Assembly: GCF_028748105.1 (NCBI RefSeq)
Contig: NZ_CP118168.1
Span: 1-64,000 of the forward strand
Reading direction: 5' to 3'
DNA: 64,000 bases
Source: Entomospira nematocerorum
GTDB taxonomy: Bacteria > Spirochaetota > Spirochaetia > WRBN01
Positions 54,365 through 63,519 of the stretch are shown piece by piece. Under the pieces are notes generated by a model that was not told the origin of the DNA, ran no database searches, and worked only from the letters and a program-made list of their open reading frames with translations. The translations under genes and the position numbers were made by a program. Every line of letters begins with the position of its first letter. The stretch's first letter is position 1.

Positions 54365-55297
54365 TTAACTTAGTATCTCGCCAATTATAGCACGATTACC
54401 ATTAAAAAAACTAGCTATATCCATACGCTTTTTCCCTTGTAACTGCACCTCTCTAAGCCATAGTGTCCCATCTAATACCTGTACTTGTAGTCCTCGTTTT
54501 TTATCATATTGAACCACTGTACCAACCTGCACTCCTGTTACATTTTCATCGTAAGTAGCCAAAGAGATAAATAATCGCTTATCCCCCCATAGTACGTAAG
54601 CTCCTGGCTCATAGCTGTATGCCCTAATTTTATGATAAATTGAAGCAATAGGTTCAATATTTAAATCAATTCGTCCAATATTTTGGCTCATTAAACCACA
54701 ATAACTAGCTTCTTCATGAATTTGCTGTGTTCCTACTGATGGATTTTTTAGCAACAAATGCAAGGATTGCAGCAATAAATCACCGGCACGTGCGGCAACA
54801 TATTCCTCAACTGCACTTGCATGCATAAATAAAGTCAGATCAAACCTTTCCTGAACGAGAATATCCCCCGCATCCATAGCTTTTGCTAACCTTTGTACCG
54901 TGATGCCAGAATACTTTTCACCATGCAACAAGGCTGCCTGTATTGGGGTTGGCCCCCTATACTTTGGGAGGAGACTTGGATGAATATTGATGCCTCCAAG
55001 CGGAAACAAGGAAAGAAAACTCTCCTTAAAAATCTTTCCATATGCAAAACATACTAAGATGTCGCATTGAAGATTTGCTATCTCCTCCTCCACTGCAGAC
55101 GTAAGTTTCATCGGATCAATAACAGGTATTCCAACCTTTTTTGCCAATTCTTTCACTGGTGATGATACCAATTTTTTAGAACGACCACTTGCCACATCAG
55201 GATTAACTAAGACAGCAACAACTTCATATCCAGACTCTATCAAGATCTGTAAAGCAGGAACAGCAATCGCTGGGTTTCCAGCAAATAAAATTCGCAT
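54365..55297 (-). CDS. fmt: Methionyl-tRNA formyltransferase
   Basis: Formylates initiator Met-tRNA with 10-formyl-THF. The motif HPSLLPKYRGPTPIQAA (formyl-THF binding, with the Asn in GINIHPS) and the C-terminal OB-fold are seen. 310 residues is normal. It directly follows def, a standard pairing. Confidence 0.96.
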   Translation of the reverse strand: MRILFAGNPAIAVPALQILIESGYEVVAVLVNPDVASGRSKKLVSSPVKELAKKVGIPVIDPMKLTSAVEEEIANLQCDILVCFAYGKIFKESFLSLFPLGGINIHPSLLPKYRGPTPIQAALLHGEKYSGITVQRLAKAMDAGDILVQERFDLTLFMHASAVEEYVAARAGDLLLQSLHLLLKNPSVGTQQIHEEASYCGLMSQNIGRIDLNIEPIASIYHKIRAYSYEPGAYVLWGDKRLFISLATYDENVTGVQVGTVVQYDKKRGLQVQVLDGTLWLREVQLQGKKRMDIASFFNGNRAIIGEILS

Positions 55298-55813
55298 TTA
55301 TCTCTTCTTTTCTCTTGTTTTATACTTTCGTAGATACTTAGACATTACCTGATCACGTAGAACTATATTCGTAGTTCTCTCTACGTGTAGCACACCATTA
55401 AGATGATCCAATTCATGCTGTAGACAGATTGCTAGCAACCCGCTAGCTTCTAGCTTAAATATCTTTCGATGCATATTTTCCGCCTGCATGATAATGCGAT
55501 CATAACGTTGGACTGGTGTAAATACTCCAGGAATACTCAAGCAGCCCTCATCCTTGACACTCATCTCTGACGACGTAGAAATGATCTCAGGATTAATAAA
55601 AACATAGGGCTCTCCTTGCTCTACCTCCACAATAAAAAAACGTTGAGTAAGCCCAACCTGAGGGGCAGCAAGACCGATACCATGATGCTTATGCATAATT
55701 GCAAACATCTGCTCAATTATCTCCGGAGCAATAATCTCATCTTTCCCAACTGGTGAACATACAGTATGCAACACTTTTAATTCTTGTTCATTTTCATAGC
55801 GATAAATATGCAT
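55298..55813 (-). CDS. def: Peptide deformylase
   Basis: Metalloprotease that removes the formyl group from nascent proteins. The three PDF motifs are present: GIGLAAPQVG (45-54), EGCLSIPG (89-96, Cys metal ligand) and QHELDH (132-137). 171 residues is usual. It ends at the base before fmt begins. Confidence 0.97.
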   Translation of the reverse strand: MHIYRYENEQELKVLHTVCSPVGKDEIIAPEIIEQMFAIMHKHHGIGLAAPQVGLTQRFFIVEVEQGEPYVFINPEIISTSSEMSVKDEGCLSIPGVFTPVQRYDRIIMQAENMHRKIFKLEASGLLAICLQHELDHLNGVLHVERTTNIVLRDQVMSKYLRKYKTREKKR

Positions 55814-55845
55814 ATATTACTTTACTTTCTCCTGATTCACTCAAT

Positions 55846-56250
55846 CTATTCATCATCTGTATAGGGTTCTTCAACTATCAAAACCTTAGGAGCTTCATGT
55901 CCATCCTCAATACCTTTCTGTTGCATTTTTTGCAAATCTGCACGAATTGCTAGTACAGAAAGCCATTTGCTCAATTGTGCAGTAAACAAAATAAGCAACA
56001 AAAATACGATCAATCCAACTAGAATCATAATATTAATAACTGCAAGAGGGCTTTGGCCTAGCTGATTACCAACAAACCCAGAAATAGATACCATTACAAG
56101 AAGAATACCAACTCGCATTGTCGCCAATGCATTCATTGCAACTTGCTCCTCATAACTTTTAGAACGAAAAAATAGAATTGTCCTGATAGAAAACAAGAGT
56201 ATTCCCGCGATGAAAAGTGTTATGTTCATGATAAAAATTATGTTATTCAT
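55846..56250 (-). CDS. Small integral membrane protein of unknown function
   Basis: 134 residues with hydrophobic stretches near 5-25, 45-62 and 70-92 and a charged, acidic C-terminal tail. No family recognised. GGAGAG precedes the ATG. It lies between the PocR-AraC regulator and def on the same strand, so it may be part of either transcript. Confidence 0.6.
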   Translation of the reverse strand: MNNIIFIMNITLFIAGILLFSIRTILFFRSKSYEEQVAMNALATMRVGILLVMVSISGFVGNQLGQSPLAVINIMILVGLIVFLLLILFTAQLSKWLSVLAIRADLQKMQQKGIEDGHEAPKVLIVEEPYTDDE

Positions 56251-56287
56251 TTACTCTCCTCTATACACCGAGCGTATAGTATCCTTA

Positions 56288-57538
56288 CTAGCCTTTTTGA
56301 TTTTGTCGATAACGCCCAGGGCTAAGTCCTTGGGTTCGCTTAAAAATTTTGGTAAAATAACTCTGATCAGAAAAGCCACAGGCACTTGCTATATCCACCA
56401 AACTAAGATTTGTGAATTGAAGTTTCCGCTTACTCTCATTGATACGAATCTGATTCAAGTACTCTACAAAACTTACACCCATTTCTGCTTTAAACAGACG
56501 ACTAAAATACGAGGGACTTAACTTTGCAATACGAGATACTTCCTCTAAGGTTAAATTTTTAGCAAAATTTTGATGCATATATCTTACCGCCTGCACCAAT
56601 AAATGTCCATACTTCAACTTCCCTACACGACTAGGAATCGATCCAACCATCTCAATAACTGTTAATAACCATTCTCTCAATCCTTCAGGTGTACTGATAT
56701 TTTGTAAATCCTTCACAAACTGTACATTAAGCGAAAAATCACCACTGCCCTGTATATTTGTTGCATTAGTTAAAAATATTGCTAAGTCCAGTACCTGTTC
56801 CTTAATTCCCTGAAAATCATGTGCCATCATCAGCTCAATTTTCTCCAGAATCTCTAAGGCAAGCTGTTTAGCTTCCTCTTGATTTCCCGCTTCAATAACA
56901 ATTAATAACTCTTCATAAAGTCCGAATTCCGGATTAAAAACAATATCATGAATATTGGCACGAGGAACTCCACGTAACAACATGTTAGAATGTTTTTGCG
57001 ACAAGGCATTACAACTCAAATAGAGAATCTCTGCCAGTGCCTCCACCCGTGTTGCGGTTGACTGTTGCACTGCCTCCAATAAACGAATGCCTTGTGCATC
57101 AGCTGTTTTTCCTAAATGATAATTAGGCGTTTGCTTAATAAACTCCGAACGATCCATTAAAATCATACTTCCAGCCACAACACTCGCAACCAATCGACCA
57201 TTCACAACAATAGGACTCGACCAAAAAATAAAACCAGAACGACACTGATACACATAGTACCGATTCAGCTGCTTTGCACGAACTGCACTAAAAACATGCG
57301 TTCTATTACAATGCTCACGAGGATGATGTTCCTCACGATTATTATGCGCTAACTCATCCCGCATATGTTGACAGAACTGACATCCCCATGAGGGATAATC
57401 TACTCGATAAATTTCACTGACTTCACTATTAAAAACGCGAACTGATACGCCTGTTGCTTGGTGATACTGCTTTGCCAACAAAATTACTGGCTCATATAAA
57501 CGGTTTTCACATTGAGCAACTTCTATACTACTAGACAC
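56288..57538 (-). CDS. AraC-family regulator with a PocR ligand-sensing domain
   Basis: Two domains. The first (about 20-165) is a PocR domain with a cysteine/histidine cluster (WGCQFCQHM, then HHPREHC) like the sensory domain of PocR, which binds small hydrocarbon-like ligands in related systems. The last 100 residues are a standard AraC double helix-turn-helix (SRIAKLSPSYFSRLFKAE then IASACGFSDQSYFTKIFKR). GTG start with GGGAG. Target genes unknown; no pdu or cobalamin genes are near. It follows an unknown gene by 11 nt. Confidence 0.88.
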   Translation of the reverse strand: MSSSIEVAQCENRLYEPVILLAKQYHQATGVSVRVFNSEVSEIYRVDYPSWGCQFCQHMRDELAHNNREEHHPREHCNRTHVFSAVRAKQLNRYYVYQCRSGFIFWSSPIVVNGRLVASVVAGSMILMDRSEFIKQTPNYHLGKTADAQGIRLLEAVQQSTATRVEALAEILYLSCNALSQKHSNMLLRGVPRANIHDIVFNPEFGLYEELLIVIEAGNQEEAKQLALEILEKIELMMAHDFQGIKEQVLDLAIFLTNATNIQGSGDFSLNVQFVKDLQNISTPEGLREWLLTVIEMVGSIPSRVGKLKYGHLLVQAVRYMHQNFAKNLTLEEVSRIAKLSPSYFSRLFKAEMGVSFVEYLNQIRINESKRKLQFTNLSLVDIASACGFSDQSYFTKIFKRTQGLSPGRYRQNQKG

Positions 57539-57549
57539 ATCTCATCTCC

Positions 57550-58362
57550 CTATGCACTTTGCTTCGCCAACTCCCCCAGAAAGATAAGATAGGCCAAATG
57601 TGGGCGCTCTAAAAAACGACCATATACCCTAACAACACCATCATAAGCTCTCTCTATATCAATGACCTGAATATGCATTTGCATACAAACTTGGTGGTCT
57701 AAAACAACTAGCTGTATTGTAACAGTCTCTTCTACTTGAATCGAAGCTGATTCATGCATAAGAAACATAATAGTTTCGCTCGTAAATTTTTCTGGTAAAA
57801 TACGAGATCGCTCTCCGGCTGGGTTCGATATAGAGCTAAATCGTAGTGTTAAATTTCTTGTTGCAACATCATGTTCTCGTAGTAAGAATTCCTCTCTTAA
57901 TCCCCCGTGTGCATAACTATGCATGACTTCCACCATCGGTGTGATCGCACGCACAACCTGTTGCCAGGAGTCATTATCTAAAACAAAGCTCACCTCTGTC
58001 AATAATCGTGGTTCTTCCTGTGTTGCTTCTACGATAGGATGAATATCTACCTGTTGTAATGTTCCCGTAAGAAGAACAATCTCCTTATTTTTAAAGGCAC
58101 TTTTTCCATTAGATTGGATTTTAAGCGATACTGTATTATCCTCCGCATGTGCAACAGTTTTTTGGAAAAATTCTCCACCCTCCATAATAATACTCGCAAT
58201 ATGTCCATGTAAATGATAAAGCTGAACAGGAAAGTCGTAAACATCGTATCGTAAAATCGCTTCGGATTCTAACCCCAGTGTTTGTATAACTTCTTTTGTG
58301 AAAAAAATATGTAAGTTAAGGGCATCTTCTTTATTTAACTGATTCTCTTGCTTATTGTTCAT
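57550..58362 (-). CDS. Protein of unknown function upstream of the PocR-AraC regulator
   Basis: No family recognised. 270 residues, soluble, no signal or membrane helix. The C-terminal half (about 165-265) has a mostly beta, possibly PilZ-like pattern, but the RxxxR and DxSxxG signatures are not clear. GGAAAG precedes the ATG. It is the first gene on its strand after a good promoter and is 11 nt upstream of the PocR-AraC gene. Confidence 0.55.
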   Translation of the reverse strand: MNNKQENQLNKEDALNLHIFFTKEVIQTLGLESEAILRYDVYDFPVQLYHLHGHIASIIMEGGEFFQKTVAHAEDNTVSLKIQSNGKSAFKNKEIVLLTGTLQQVDIHPIVEATQEEPRLLTEVSFVLDNDSWQQVVRAITPMVEVMHSYAHGGLREEFLLREHDVATRNLTLRFSSISNPAGERSRILPEKFTSETIMFLMHESASIQVEETVTIQLVVLDHQVCMQMHIQVIDIERAYDGVVRVYGRFLERPHLAYLIFLGELAKQSA

Positions 58363-58389
58363 ATCACTTTCCTATTATACGACGAAATA

Positions 58390-58405
58390 TATTATTCCGA
58401 TAATA
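58390..58405. promoter_or_regulatory. Inverted repeat at the start site of the PocR-AraC operon
   Basis: TATTAT (58390-58395), TCCG, ATAATA (58400-58405), a 6-bp inverted repeat with 4-bp spacer, over the predicted minus-strand transcription start (near 58404). It could be an operator. AT-rich palindromes also arise by chance. Confidence 0.35.
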
Positions 58406-58410
58406 AACAG

Positions 58411-58439
58411 AAATTAAAAAAAGATCAATAACTTGTCAA
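58411..58439 (-). promoter_or_regulatory. Promoter of the unknown gene/PocR-AraC operon
   Basis: On the minus strand TTGACA (58439-58434), a 17-nt spacer, TAATTT (58416-58411). The -35 overlaps the first possible codon of the divergent permease gene. Confidence 0.65.
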
Positions 58440-59491
58440 TAAAATACCAGAAAAAACCCATAGATACCATAACTCGCTCTTCCCTAGCACTTTTATTTTT
58501 GATACAATGCATCTTGATGAAAAATATCCTCCAGTTATCCCCAAAAAGCACTCTACTCTCCTTACTGATAGCATTATTACTCATAAGTCTCATCACAATC
58601 CTGCTAGGCCCGGTAAATCAACTCCTTCAAATTCAAGGGATACATTATATTGTTACTGTTGCCCTCCAGCTTCGACTACCACGACTCATGGCAACATGGG
58701 TTATTGGTGCCACACTCGCAGTGATGGGTTTAGTCTCTCAACGTATTTTTCACAACCGCCTTGCATCTCCAGATGTACTAGGGATCAGCAGTAGTGCTAG
58801 TCTTGGAGCCTTCATCAGTATCCTCTTATATCCAACAATGCCGCCATTCTGGGGTGCGTTCACTGCAAGTTTACTACTCCTCTTCCCATTTCTGCTATTA
58901 ATTCAAACAGCCCATACTACTATTCAATTTTTGCTACTAGGTGTTGCCGTTGGATCTATTAGTTCCGGCATTCTCGCCTTTCTTATCAATATCTCGGATA
59001 CACACACAATCAGTCAATATCTATTTTGGTCTTTAGGCAGTCTACAAGTAGTGGACTGGAAAACTCTCAGTATTAGTACTCCTATTCTTATGATAATCAT
59101 ATTTATCATATGGCGACAACATCAAGCTTTGGATCTTCTTCTATTTGGAGACATATGGGCAGAGACACGTGGCATTCATGTAAAACACTTTCGTATTAGT
59201 ATGATTTTGCTAATATCAATTGCAGTCGCATTGACCGTCTCTCTCGCGGGTCCTATCGGATTTATTGCACTCATTGCCCCCCATATTGCTAAAATAATTC
59301 TTCCGCATCAACATGTGTGGTTAATTCCAGCAAGTGCAGTCATTGGTGCACTCATCCTTACTATGAGTGATACCTTGGCTCGTCTACTATTTTTACCCTA
59401 TGAAATTAAAGCAGGTATTCTTCTCAATATTTTAGGAGGTCTCTATTTTATTTTCCTCCTTACGCGTCGAAATATGTGGTATGATGATTAA
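58433..59491 (+). CDS. FecCD-family ABC transporter permease (iron/siderophore type)
   Basis: Membrane permease with about nine hydrophobic helices over 352 residues. The family motifs LPRLMATWVIGATLAVMGL (second helix region) and GPIGFIALIAPHIAK are present. FecCD permeases import iron-siderophore, haem or vitamin B12. Start is uncertain: TTG at 58433 has a poor ribosome binding site and overlaps the opposite promoter; an ATG at 58517 would drop one N-terminal helix but also lacks a site. It overlaps the ATPase gene by 11 nt. Confidence 0.88.
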   Translation: MSIKYQKKPIDTITRSSLALLFLIQCILMKNILQLSPKSTLLSLLIALLLISLITILLGPVNQLLQIQGIHYIVTVALQLRLPRLMATWVIGATLAVMGLVSQRIFHNRLASPDVLGISSSASLGAFISILLYPTMPPFWGAFTASLLLLFPFLLLIQTAHTTIQFLLLGVAVGSISSGILAFLINISDTHTISQYLFWSLGSLQVVDWKTLSISTPILMIIIFIIWRQHQALDLLLFGDIWAETRGIHVKHFRISMILLISIAVALTVSLAGPIGFIALIAPHIAKIILPHQHVWLIPASAVIGALILTMSDTLARLLFLPYEIKAGILLNILGGLYFIFLLTRRNMWYDD

Positions 59492-60266
59492 CCTGACAGC
59501 TCATAACCTATTATTTCAAATTCACCAAAAAATCCTTTTATCAAACATAACATTCACGCTAACAGACCCACAGTTGGTGGGGATCATCGGAGCCAATGGA
59601 TCAGGCAAGTCTACTCTCATAAAGCTTCTTGCCGGCTTACTAAAGCCAAATGAAGGTAGTCTCTGTTATAACCATAAAAACCTTTCCTCTTTGCCAGCTT
59701 TGGAAAGAGCCAAAATGATTAGTCTTCTAGCTCCACAATGGGAACTCAAGCCCCATATTCGTGTACAAGAAATCTTGACACACCACCATCCCATTGATAG
59801 TGATAGATGGCAACATTATAGTGATAAACTCAATCTCATCCCACTCTTACAACGTGTCTTTCCATCATTATCCCAAGGAGAACAAGCCCGTGTTCTATTG
59901 GCTCGTACACTAGCACTGCAAACTCCCATATTACTACTAGATGAGCCATTTGCTAATTTAGACCTAGAGCAAGAGGAAAAATTATGGCAACTCCTAAAAC
60001 TAGAAGCAAAAAAACGACTTATTATCATAACCAGTCATAATCTTCAGCTATGTGGCCACCATGCCAGTCAATTAATTCTCTTACGTGATGGCTCGATTTA
60101 TGCAATGGGAACCCCAAAGGATATTTTTACACAAAAACATCTCAATGAGACCTGGGGAAGTCTAGCCTATAGGCTAGAAAATAAAAGAAAACGCCCCAGT
60201 TATATTTGGCTTGAGTATGAAGCGATAAATGATCATCACAGCTATGCTAGCAATAAGGTTTTTTAA
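59481..60266 (+). CDS. ABC transporter ATPase (FecE-type)
   Basis: ATPase partner of the permease. Walker A GANGSGKST (37-45), signature LSQGEQARVLLA, Walker B ILLLDEP and the switch His in TSHNLQ are intact. 261 residues is normal. No periplasmic substrate-binding protein gene is in the window, so that component must be elsewhere. An ATG ATG pair starts it. Confidence 0.9.
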   Translation: MMINLTAHNLLFQIHQKILLSNITFTLTDPQLVGIIGANGSGKSTLIKLLAGLLKPNEGSLCYNHKNLSSLPALERAKMISLLAPQWELKPHIRVQEILTHHHPIDSDRWQHYSDKLNLIPLLQRVFPSLSQGEQARVLLARTLALQTPILLLDEPFANLDLEQEEKLWQLLKLEAKKRLIIITSHNLQLCGHHASQLILLRDGSIYAMGTPKDIFTQKHLNETWGSLAYRLENKRKRPSYIWLEYEAINDHHSYASNKVF

Positions 60267-60277
60267 AAATGAGTAAC

Positions 60278-60306
60278 TTGACTTTTTTTTATTGATCTGT
60301 TATGAT
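60278..60306 (+). promoter_or_regulatory. Promoter of the tRNA-Ser/SRP RNA operon
   Basis: TTGACT (60278-60283), a 17-nt T-rich spacer and TATGAT (60301-60306). The start near 60314 is about 40 nt upstream of the first tRNA. Confidence 0.8.
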
Positions 60307-60354
60307 ACGTTTCAGTAGTTAGTAGTCGGTATAATAAATACTTGAGTTACTCTC

Positions 60355-60441
60355 GGAGAGATGCGAGAGTGGTTGAATCGGGCAGACTCGAAATCTGTTG
60401 AGTTCGTAAGAATTCCGAGGGTTCGAATCCCTCTCTCTCCG
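60355..60441 (+). tRNA. tRNA-Ser, anticodon CGA
   Basis: Class II tRNA with long variable arm. GGAGAGA (60355-60361) pairs with TCTCTCC (60434-60440); the anticodon stem GCAGA/TCTGT has one G-T pair and the loop CTCGAAA contains CGA (60389-60391). T arm GAGGG/CCCTC with TTCGAAT. Discriminator G. CCA not encoded. Confidence 0.95.
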
Positions 60442-60473
60442 ATTCATATAGTAAACCATCTCTATTTGCGAAC

Positions 60474-60559
<86 letters not shown>

Positions 60560-60569
60560 ATAAAATAAT

Positions 60570-60678
60570 CCCTTGGTGCTAGGCTTCGTGCGATTATTTA
60601 TTATCAAACCCCGCCAGGTTCGGAAGAAAGCAACGGTAGATAATGAGTAAGGCGATACGAACAGCTTAATGCCAAGGG
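60570..60678 (+). ncRNA. ffs: Signal recognition particle RNA (4.5S type)
   Basis: Ends CCCTTGG (60570-60576) and CCAAGGG (60672-60678) pair. The apical domain has the SRP signature GCCAGGTTCGGAAGAAAGCA at about 60612-60632 (consensus GCCAGG...GGAAGGAAGCA). About 109 nt, the short bacterial form. The T-run at 60679-60686 ends the transcript. It has no promoter of its own and lies 12 nt after the second tRNA-Ser. Confidence 0.93.
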
Positions 60679-60686
60679 TTTTTTTA
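60679..60686 (+). terminator. T-run closing the SRP RNA operon
   Basis: The terminal stem of the SRP RNA followed by T-run forms the intrinsic terminator. Confidence 0.6.
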
Positions 60687-60838
60687 CTTTATGTGCATAA
60701 ATATTTTTGATATTTTCTCCGTTAATAGTAATATATTCTATTCAAAAGTATTTTGTGCTTTTTCTTCACATGGAGACATATATTCAGGGAACAATAAATT
60801 ATTTTTTGGTAATCTTTTAAAGATATATGAGGATTTTT

Positions 60839-61156
60839 ATGACTTTTCTACAAATACTCTCATTGATATGCATCTTCATGTCGTTAGTACTCCTTCTATT
60901 AGCACAATTCAAGTATCTTATACCTCTAAAACAACAATTATCTCATCGATTCTTTATCATATTTCCACAATCTCGTGCAAGTCGCAATAGTCTCTTTGTC
61001 GATCTTGAACCTAAAGTCAAGGAAGAAATTAAATCGATTCTCCAATCAGAGCCTGATCTACAACAATTATACTCCTACTTCAGTATCTTACGGATTATTG
61101 CACATCTTCTGCTTAGCGGATTTTTTGTAATATATATTTTTATATGGCTACAGTGA
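60839..61156 (+). CDS. Small membrane protein of unknown function
   Basis: 105 residues with hydrophobic helices at about 2-25 and 80-103 and an amphipathic, charged middle (EPKVKEEIKSILQSEPD). The ATG at 60839 has GAGGA 5 nt upstream, so it is preferred to the ATG at 60827. No family recognised. It follows the SRP RNA operon. Confidence 0.6.
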   Translation: MTFLQILSLICIFMSLVLLLLAQFKYLIPLKQQLSHRFFIIFPQSRASRNSLFVDLEPKVKEEIKSILQSEPDLQQLYSYFSILRIIAHLLLSGFFVIYIFIWLQ

Positions 61157-61619
61157 AAACATTCCCATGACACTTATCCTTAGAGGGCAACATGTTATGC
61201 CAGCTTGCAAATGCTTATTTCATATAAATTCTATAAATCAATGTTTTATATTACAGTTCAATCTGTACCCTAACTTATTATCCTGCAATTTATTGTAACT
61301 GCTACAATACTTTGACTCCATTTTAAACCTGGTCTAAGAATTTTTGGGGACTAAACTATAGTATTTCAAGAAGATTACTCAAAGTATCGTGCTCTCTATC
61401 TACCACGGGAACTTGCATAGTAAAAAAGTAGGAGACATTCTCCAATGCCTCCTATTCAACAGAAATATAACAACATTAAAAAACGTATACCACATATACT
61501 ACGATTAATGCATCACAAGAATCCTTTTTATAACATTCAAGAAGATTCTAATAAATATTCCTTCTATAAAATAATATCAAAATTCAAGTAATTACTGTTG
61601 CATAAGGTATAATTATTAA
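61157..61619. other. Gene-free region between two opposed genes
   Basis: No credible open frame, RNA gene or repeat is visible in about 460 nt. The one structure is the minus-strand terminator at 61422-61454. The segment from 61455 to 61619 would be the 3' UTR of nrnA or a small RNA. Confidence 0.5.
61422..61454 (-). terminator. Intrinsic terminator on the minus strand, 165 nt after nrnA
   Basis: On the minus strand TAGGAG-G-CATT-GGAG-AATG-T-CTCCTA (61454-61429) forms a hairpin of two stems of 6 and 4 bp with one internal mismatch, followed after one C by a T-run (61427-61422). It would terminate nrnA or a short RNA encoded between. Confidence 0.65.
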
Positions 61620-62585
61620 TTATTCCAATTCCATATTAATCATATTAATAATTTTTTTCTGTAGATCGGATAATGTAACATCCTTGACAATAAATCCAGA
61701 AGCACGTGCATGTCCGCCACCACCCATCTTTTGAGCGATCTCCCCTACATTTACATAATGCTTACTACGTAATCCAACTGTAATTTGCTCGTCATCCACT
61801 TTTAAAATTGCAACAACCTCTGTCTTTTCTGCAGATAATAATAGCCTATATAAAGTATCTGTATCACGTGATGGAAGCTGCATTTCTTTCGCACCCTTAA
61901 CTTGACCATAGTCCACGACAGTCACAACACGATCATCTTCATATCCTTCTGCAGCGGCTAATAGAGAGCCAAGATATTGCCGATCCGAAAGAGTATACCC
62001 ACCCTCTAACATAGCAAAAACTTCAGCAGGAGAAGCACCCATATCAATCAGCACAGCAGCTCGACGGAGGTGATTACCACTACCACTACGTAAATGTCTA
62101 AAAAATCCAGTATCTGTCGCGAACCCTAAGAACAACCAACGAGCTTCCTGCTCACTTAGCCCATTATTAAAAGACTCAATAAGCCTCTGTACAAGTAATG
62201 TTGTGGAGGGGCTACCCACATCTAATAGCCCAGGAATATAGTTCTCTTCTATACTTGCATGATGATCAATAGTCATCACTGCGACCCCAAAAGGTTCAAA
62301 CCCTGTTCGTTCAAATGTTGCACTATCAACGATAAATACCGCATAATCCTTCCAAGTATCATCAATTTCTCGTGCAAATAGTTCGGAATACGACTTTACT
62401 TCATTTTTACTAAAGGGTCCCATAGAGACAGCATGAGCAACTTTACCCAATCTTTGAAGAAAAAACGTTAAGGCTAATTGTGATCCTACACAATCACCAT
62501 CTGGTGCTACATGACCTAAAACGACAAATTTGTCATATTTCCGAATAAAATCCGTAACGGTATGGATATCAACACTCTTTTGCAT
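61620..62585 (-). CDS. nrnA: Oligoribonuclease/PAP phosphatase NrnA (DHH family)
   Basis: DHH phosphoesterase. Motif 1 HVAPDGDCVGS, motif 2 FIVDSA, motif 3 TIDHHAS and the C-terminal DHHA1 GGGGHARASGF are present. NrnA degrades nanoRNAs and 3'-phosphoadenosine 5'-phosphate; c-di-nucleotide activity is also known in relatives. From the ATG at 62585 (AAGGA upstream) it is 321 residues. It follows the SPFH gene closely. Confidence 0.9.
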   Translation of the reverse strand: MQKSVDIHTVTDFIRKYDKFVVLGHVAPDGDCVGSQLALTFFLQRLGKVAHAVSMGPFSKNEVKSYSELFAREIDDTWKDYAVFIVDSATFERTGFEPFGVAVMTIDHHASIEENYIPGLLDVGSPSTTLLVQRLIESFNNGLSEQEARWLFLGFATDTGFFRHLRSGSGNHLRRAAVLIDMGASPAEVFAMLEGGYTLSDRQYLGSLLAAAEGYEDDRVVTVVDYGQVKGAKEMQLPSRDTDTLYRLLLSAEKTEVVAILKVDDEQITVGLRSKHYVNVGEIAQKMGGGGHARASGFIVKDVTLSDLQKKIINMINMELE

Positions 62586-62589
62586 CAAG

Positions 62590-63519
62590 CTATTTCCTTG
62601 TAATTTCTGTTATTGCACTTGTAATTCCAGCTAAGTTTTGAATTTCAGAAGGAATAATAATCTTTGTAGCCTGACCATCAGCAACTTTTTCAAAAGTCTC
62701 AAATGCTCGTAATTTTAACGCAGCCTCACTTGGTGTAGCCTCATTAATCATACGTAGTCCCTCTGCTGTTGCCTGTTGAACGGATAAAATAGCTGCAGCC
62801 TCACCCTCTGCACGGCGAATTGAAGCTTCTTTATCTCCCTCTGCGCGACGAATAGAGGCCTCTTTATCCGCCTCTGCCTCTAAAATCTTCTTCTGCTTTT
62901 GGCCTTCAGCAGTTAAGATAGCGCTGGCCTTCTCTGCTTCACTACGCAAGATGGCTTCTCGCTTTTCTCGTTCTGCTCTCATTTGCTTTTCCATCGCCTC
63001 TTGAATACCTTTAGGCGGTTTGATATCTTTTAATTCCACTCTATTAATCTTAATACCCCATGGATCTGTCGCCTCATCTAAAACAGCACGAATCCGAGTA
63101 TTTATAATATCTCGACTAGTAAGACTTTCATCTAGTTCCAAGTCGCCAATCACATTACGTAATGTTGTTGCTGTTAAATTTTCAATAGCACTCAATGGAT
63201 TTTGTACACCATAGCAAAAAGCTTTTGCATCAGTGATTTGAAAGAACACAACAGTGTCTACCTCCATTGTTACATTATCTCTAGTAATAACAGCCTGTGG
63301 ATCAAAATCAACAACCTGCTCCTTCATAGAGATCCTACGCTCAATGCGATCAATGATTGGAATCATAAAATGTAACCCAACTTGCCAAGTTGTTAAATAT
63401 CCACCAAGTCTCTCCACTACATAGGCGTGAGCTTGTGGTACAACACGAACTCCTGTGGCAATCACAATCACAATTATTAATAAAAATACACCCAATAGTG
63501 CTACCGATAATGGTACCAT
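62590..63519 (-). CDS. SPFH/band-7 protein (stomatin/QmcA type)
   Basis: N-terminal transmembrane helix (about 4-25), then the SPFH domain (VPQAHAYVVERLGGY..., VDFDPQAVITRDNV, LRNVIGDLELDESL), then a long Glu/Ala/Lys-rich coiled coil (about 185-245, EKREAILRSEAEK and repeated RRAEGDKEASI). Stomatin-like membrane microdomain protein. The ATG at 63519 overlaps the NfeD stop as TGATG with AGGAG upstream. It pairs with the adjacent NfeD protein. Confidence 0.92.
   Translation of the reverse strand: MVPLSVALLGVFLLIIVIVIATGVRVVPQAHAYVVERLGGYLTTWQVGLHFMIPIIDRIERRISMKEQVVDFDPQAVITRDNVTMEVDTVVFFQITDAKAFCYGVQNPLSAIENLTATTLRNVIGDLELDESLTSRDIINTRIRAVLDEATDPWGIKINRVELKDIKPPKGIQEAMEKQMRAEREKREAILRSEAEKASAILTAEGQKQKKILEAEADKEASIRRAEGDKEASIRRAEGEAAAILSVQQATAEGLRMINEATPSEAALKLRAFETFEKVADGQATKIIIPSEIQNLAGITSAITEITRK

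Noticed and set aside
60691..60990. 99-codon open frame after the SRP RNA
   Set aside because: Low-complexity, Ser/Phe/Ile-rich translation without ribosome binding site; it overlaps the better supported small membrane protein in another frame.
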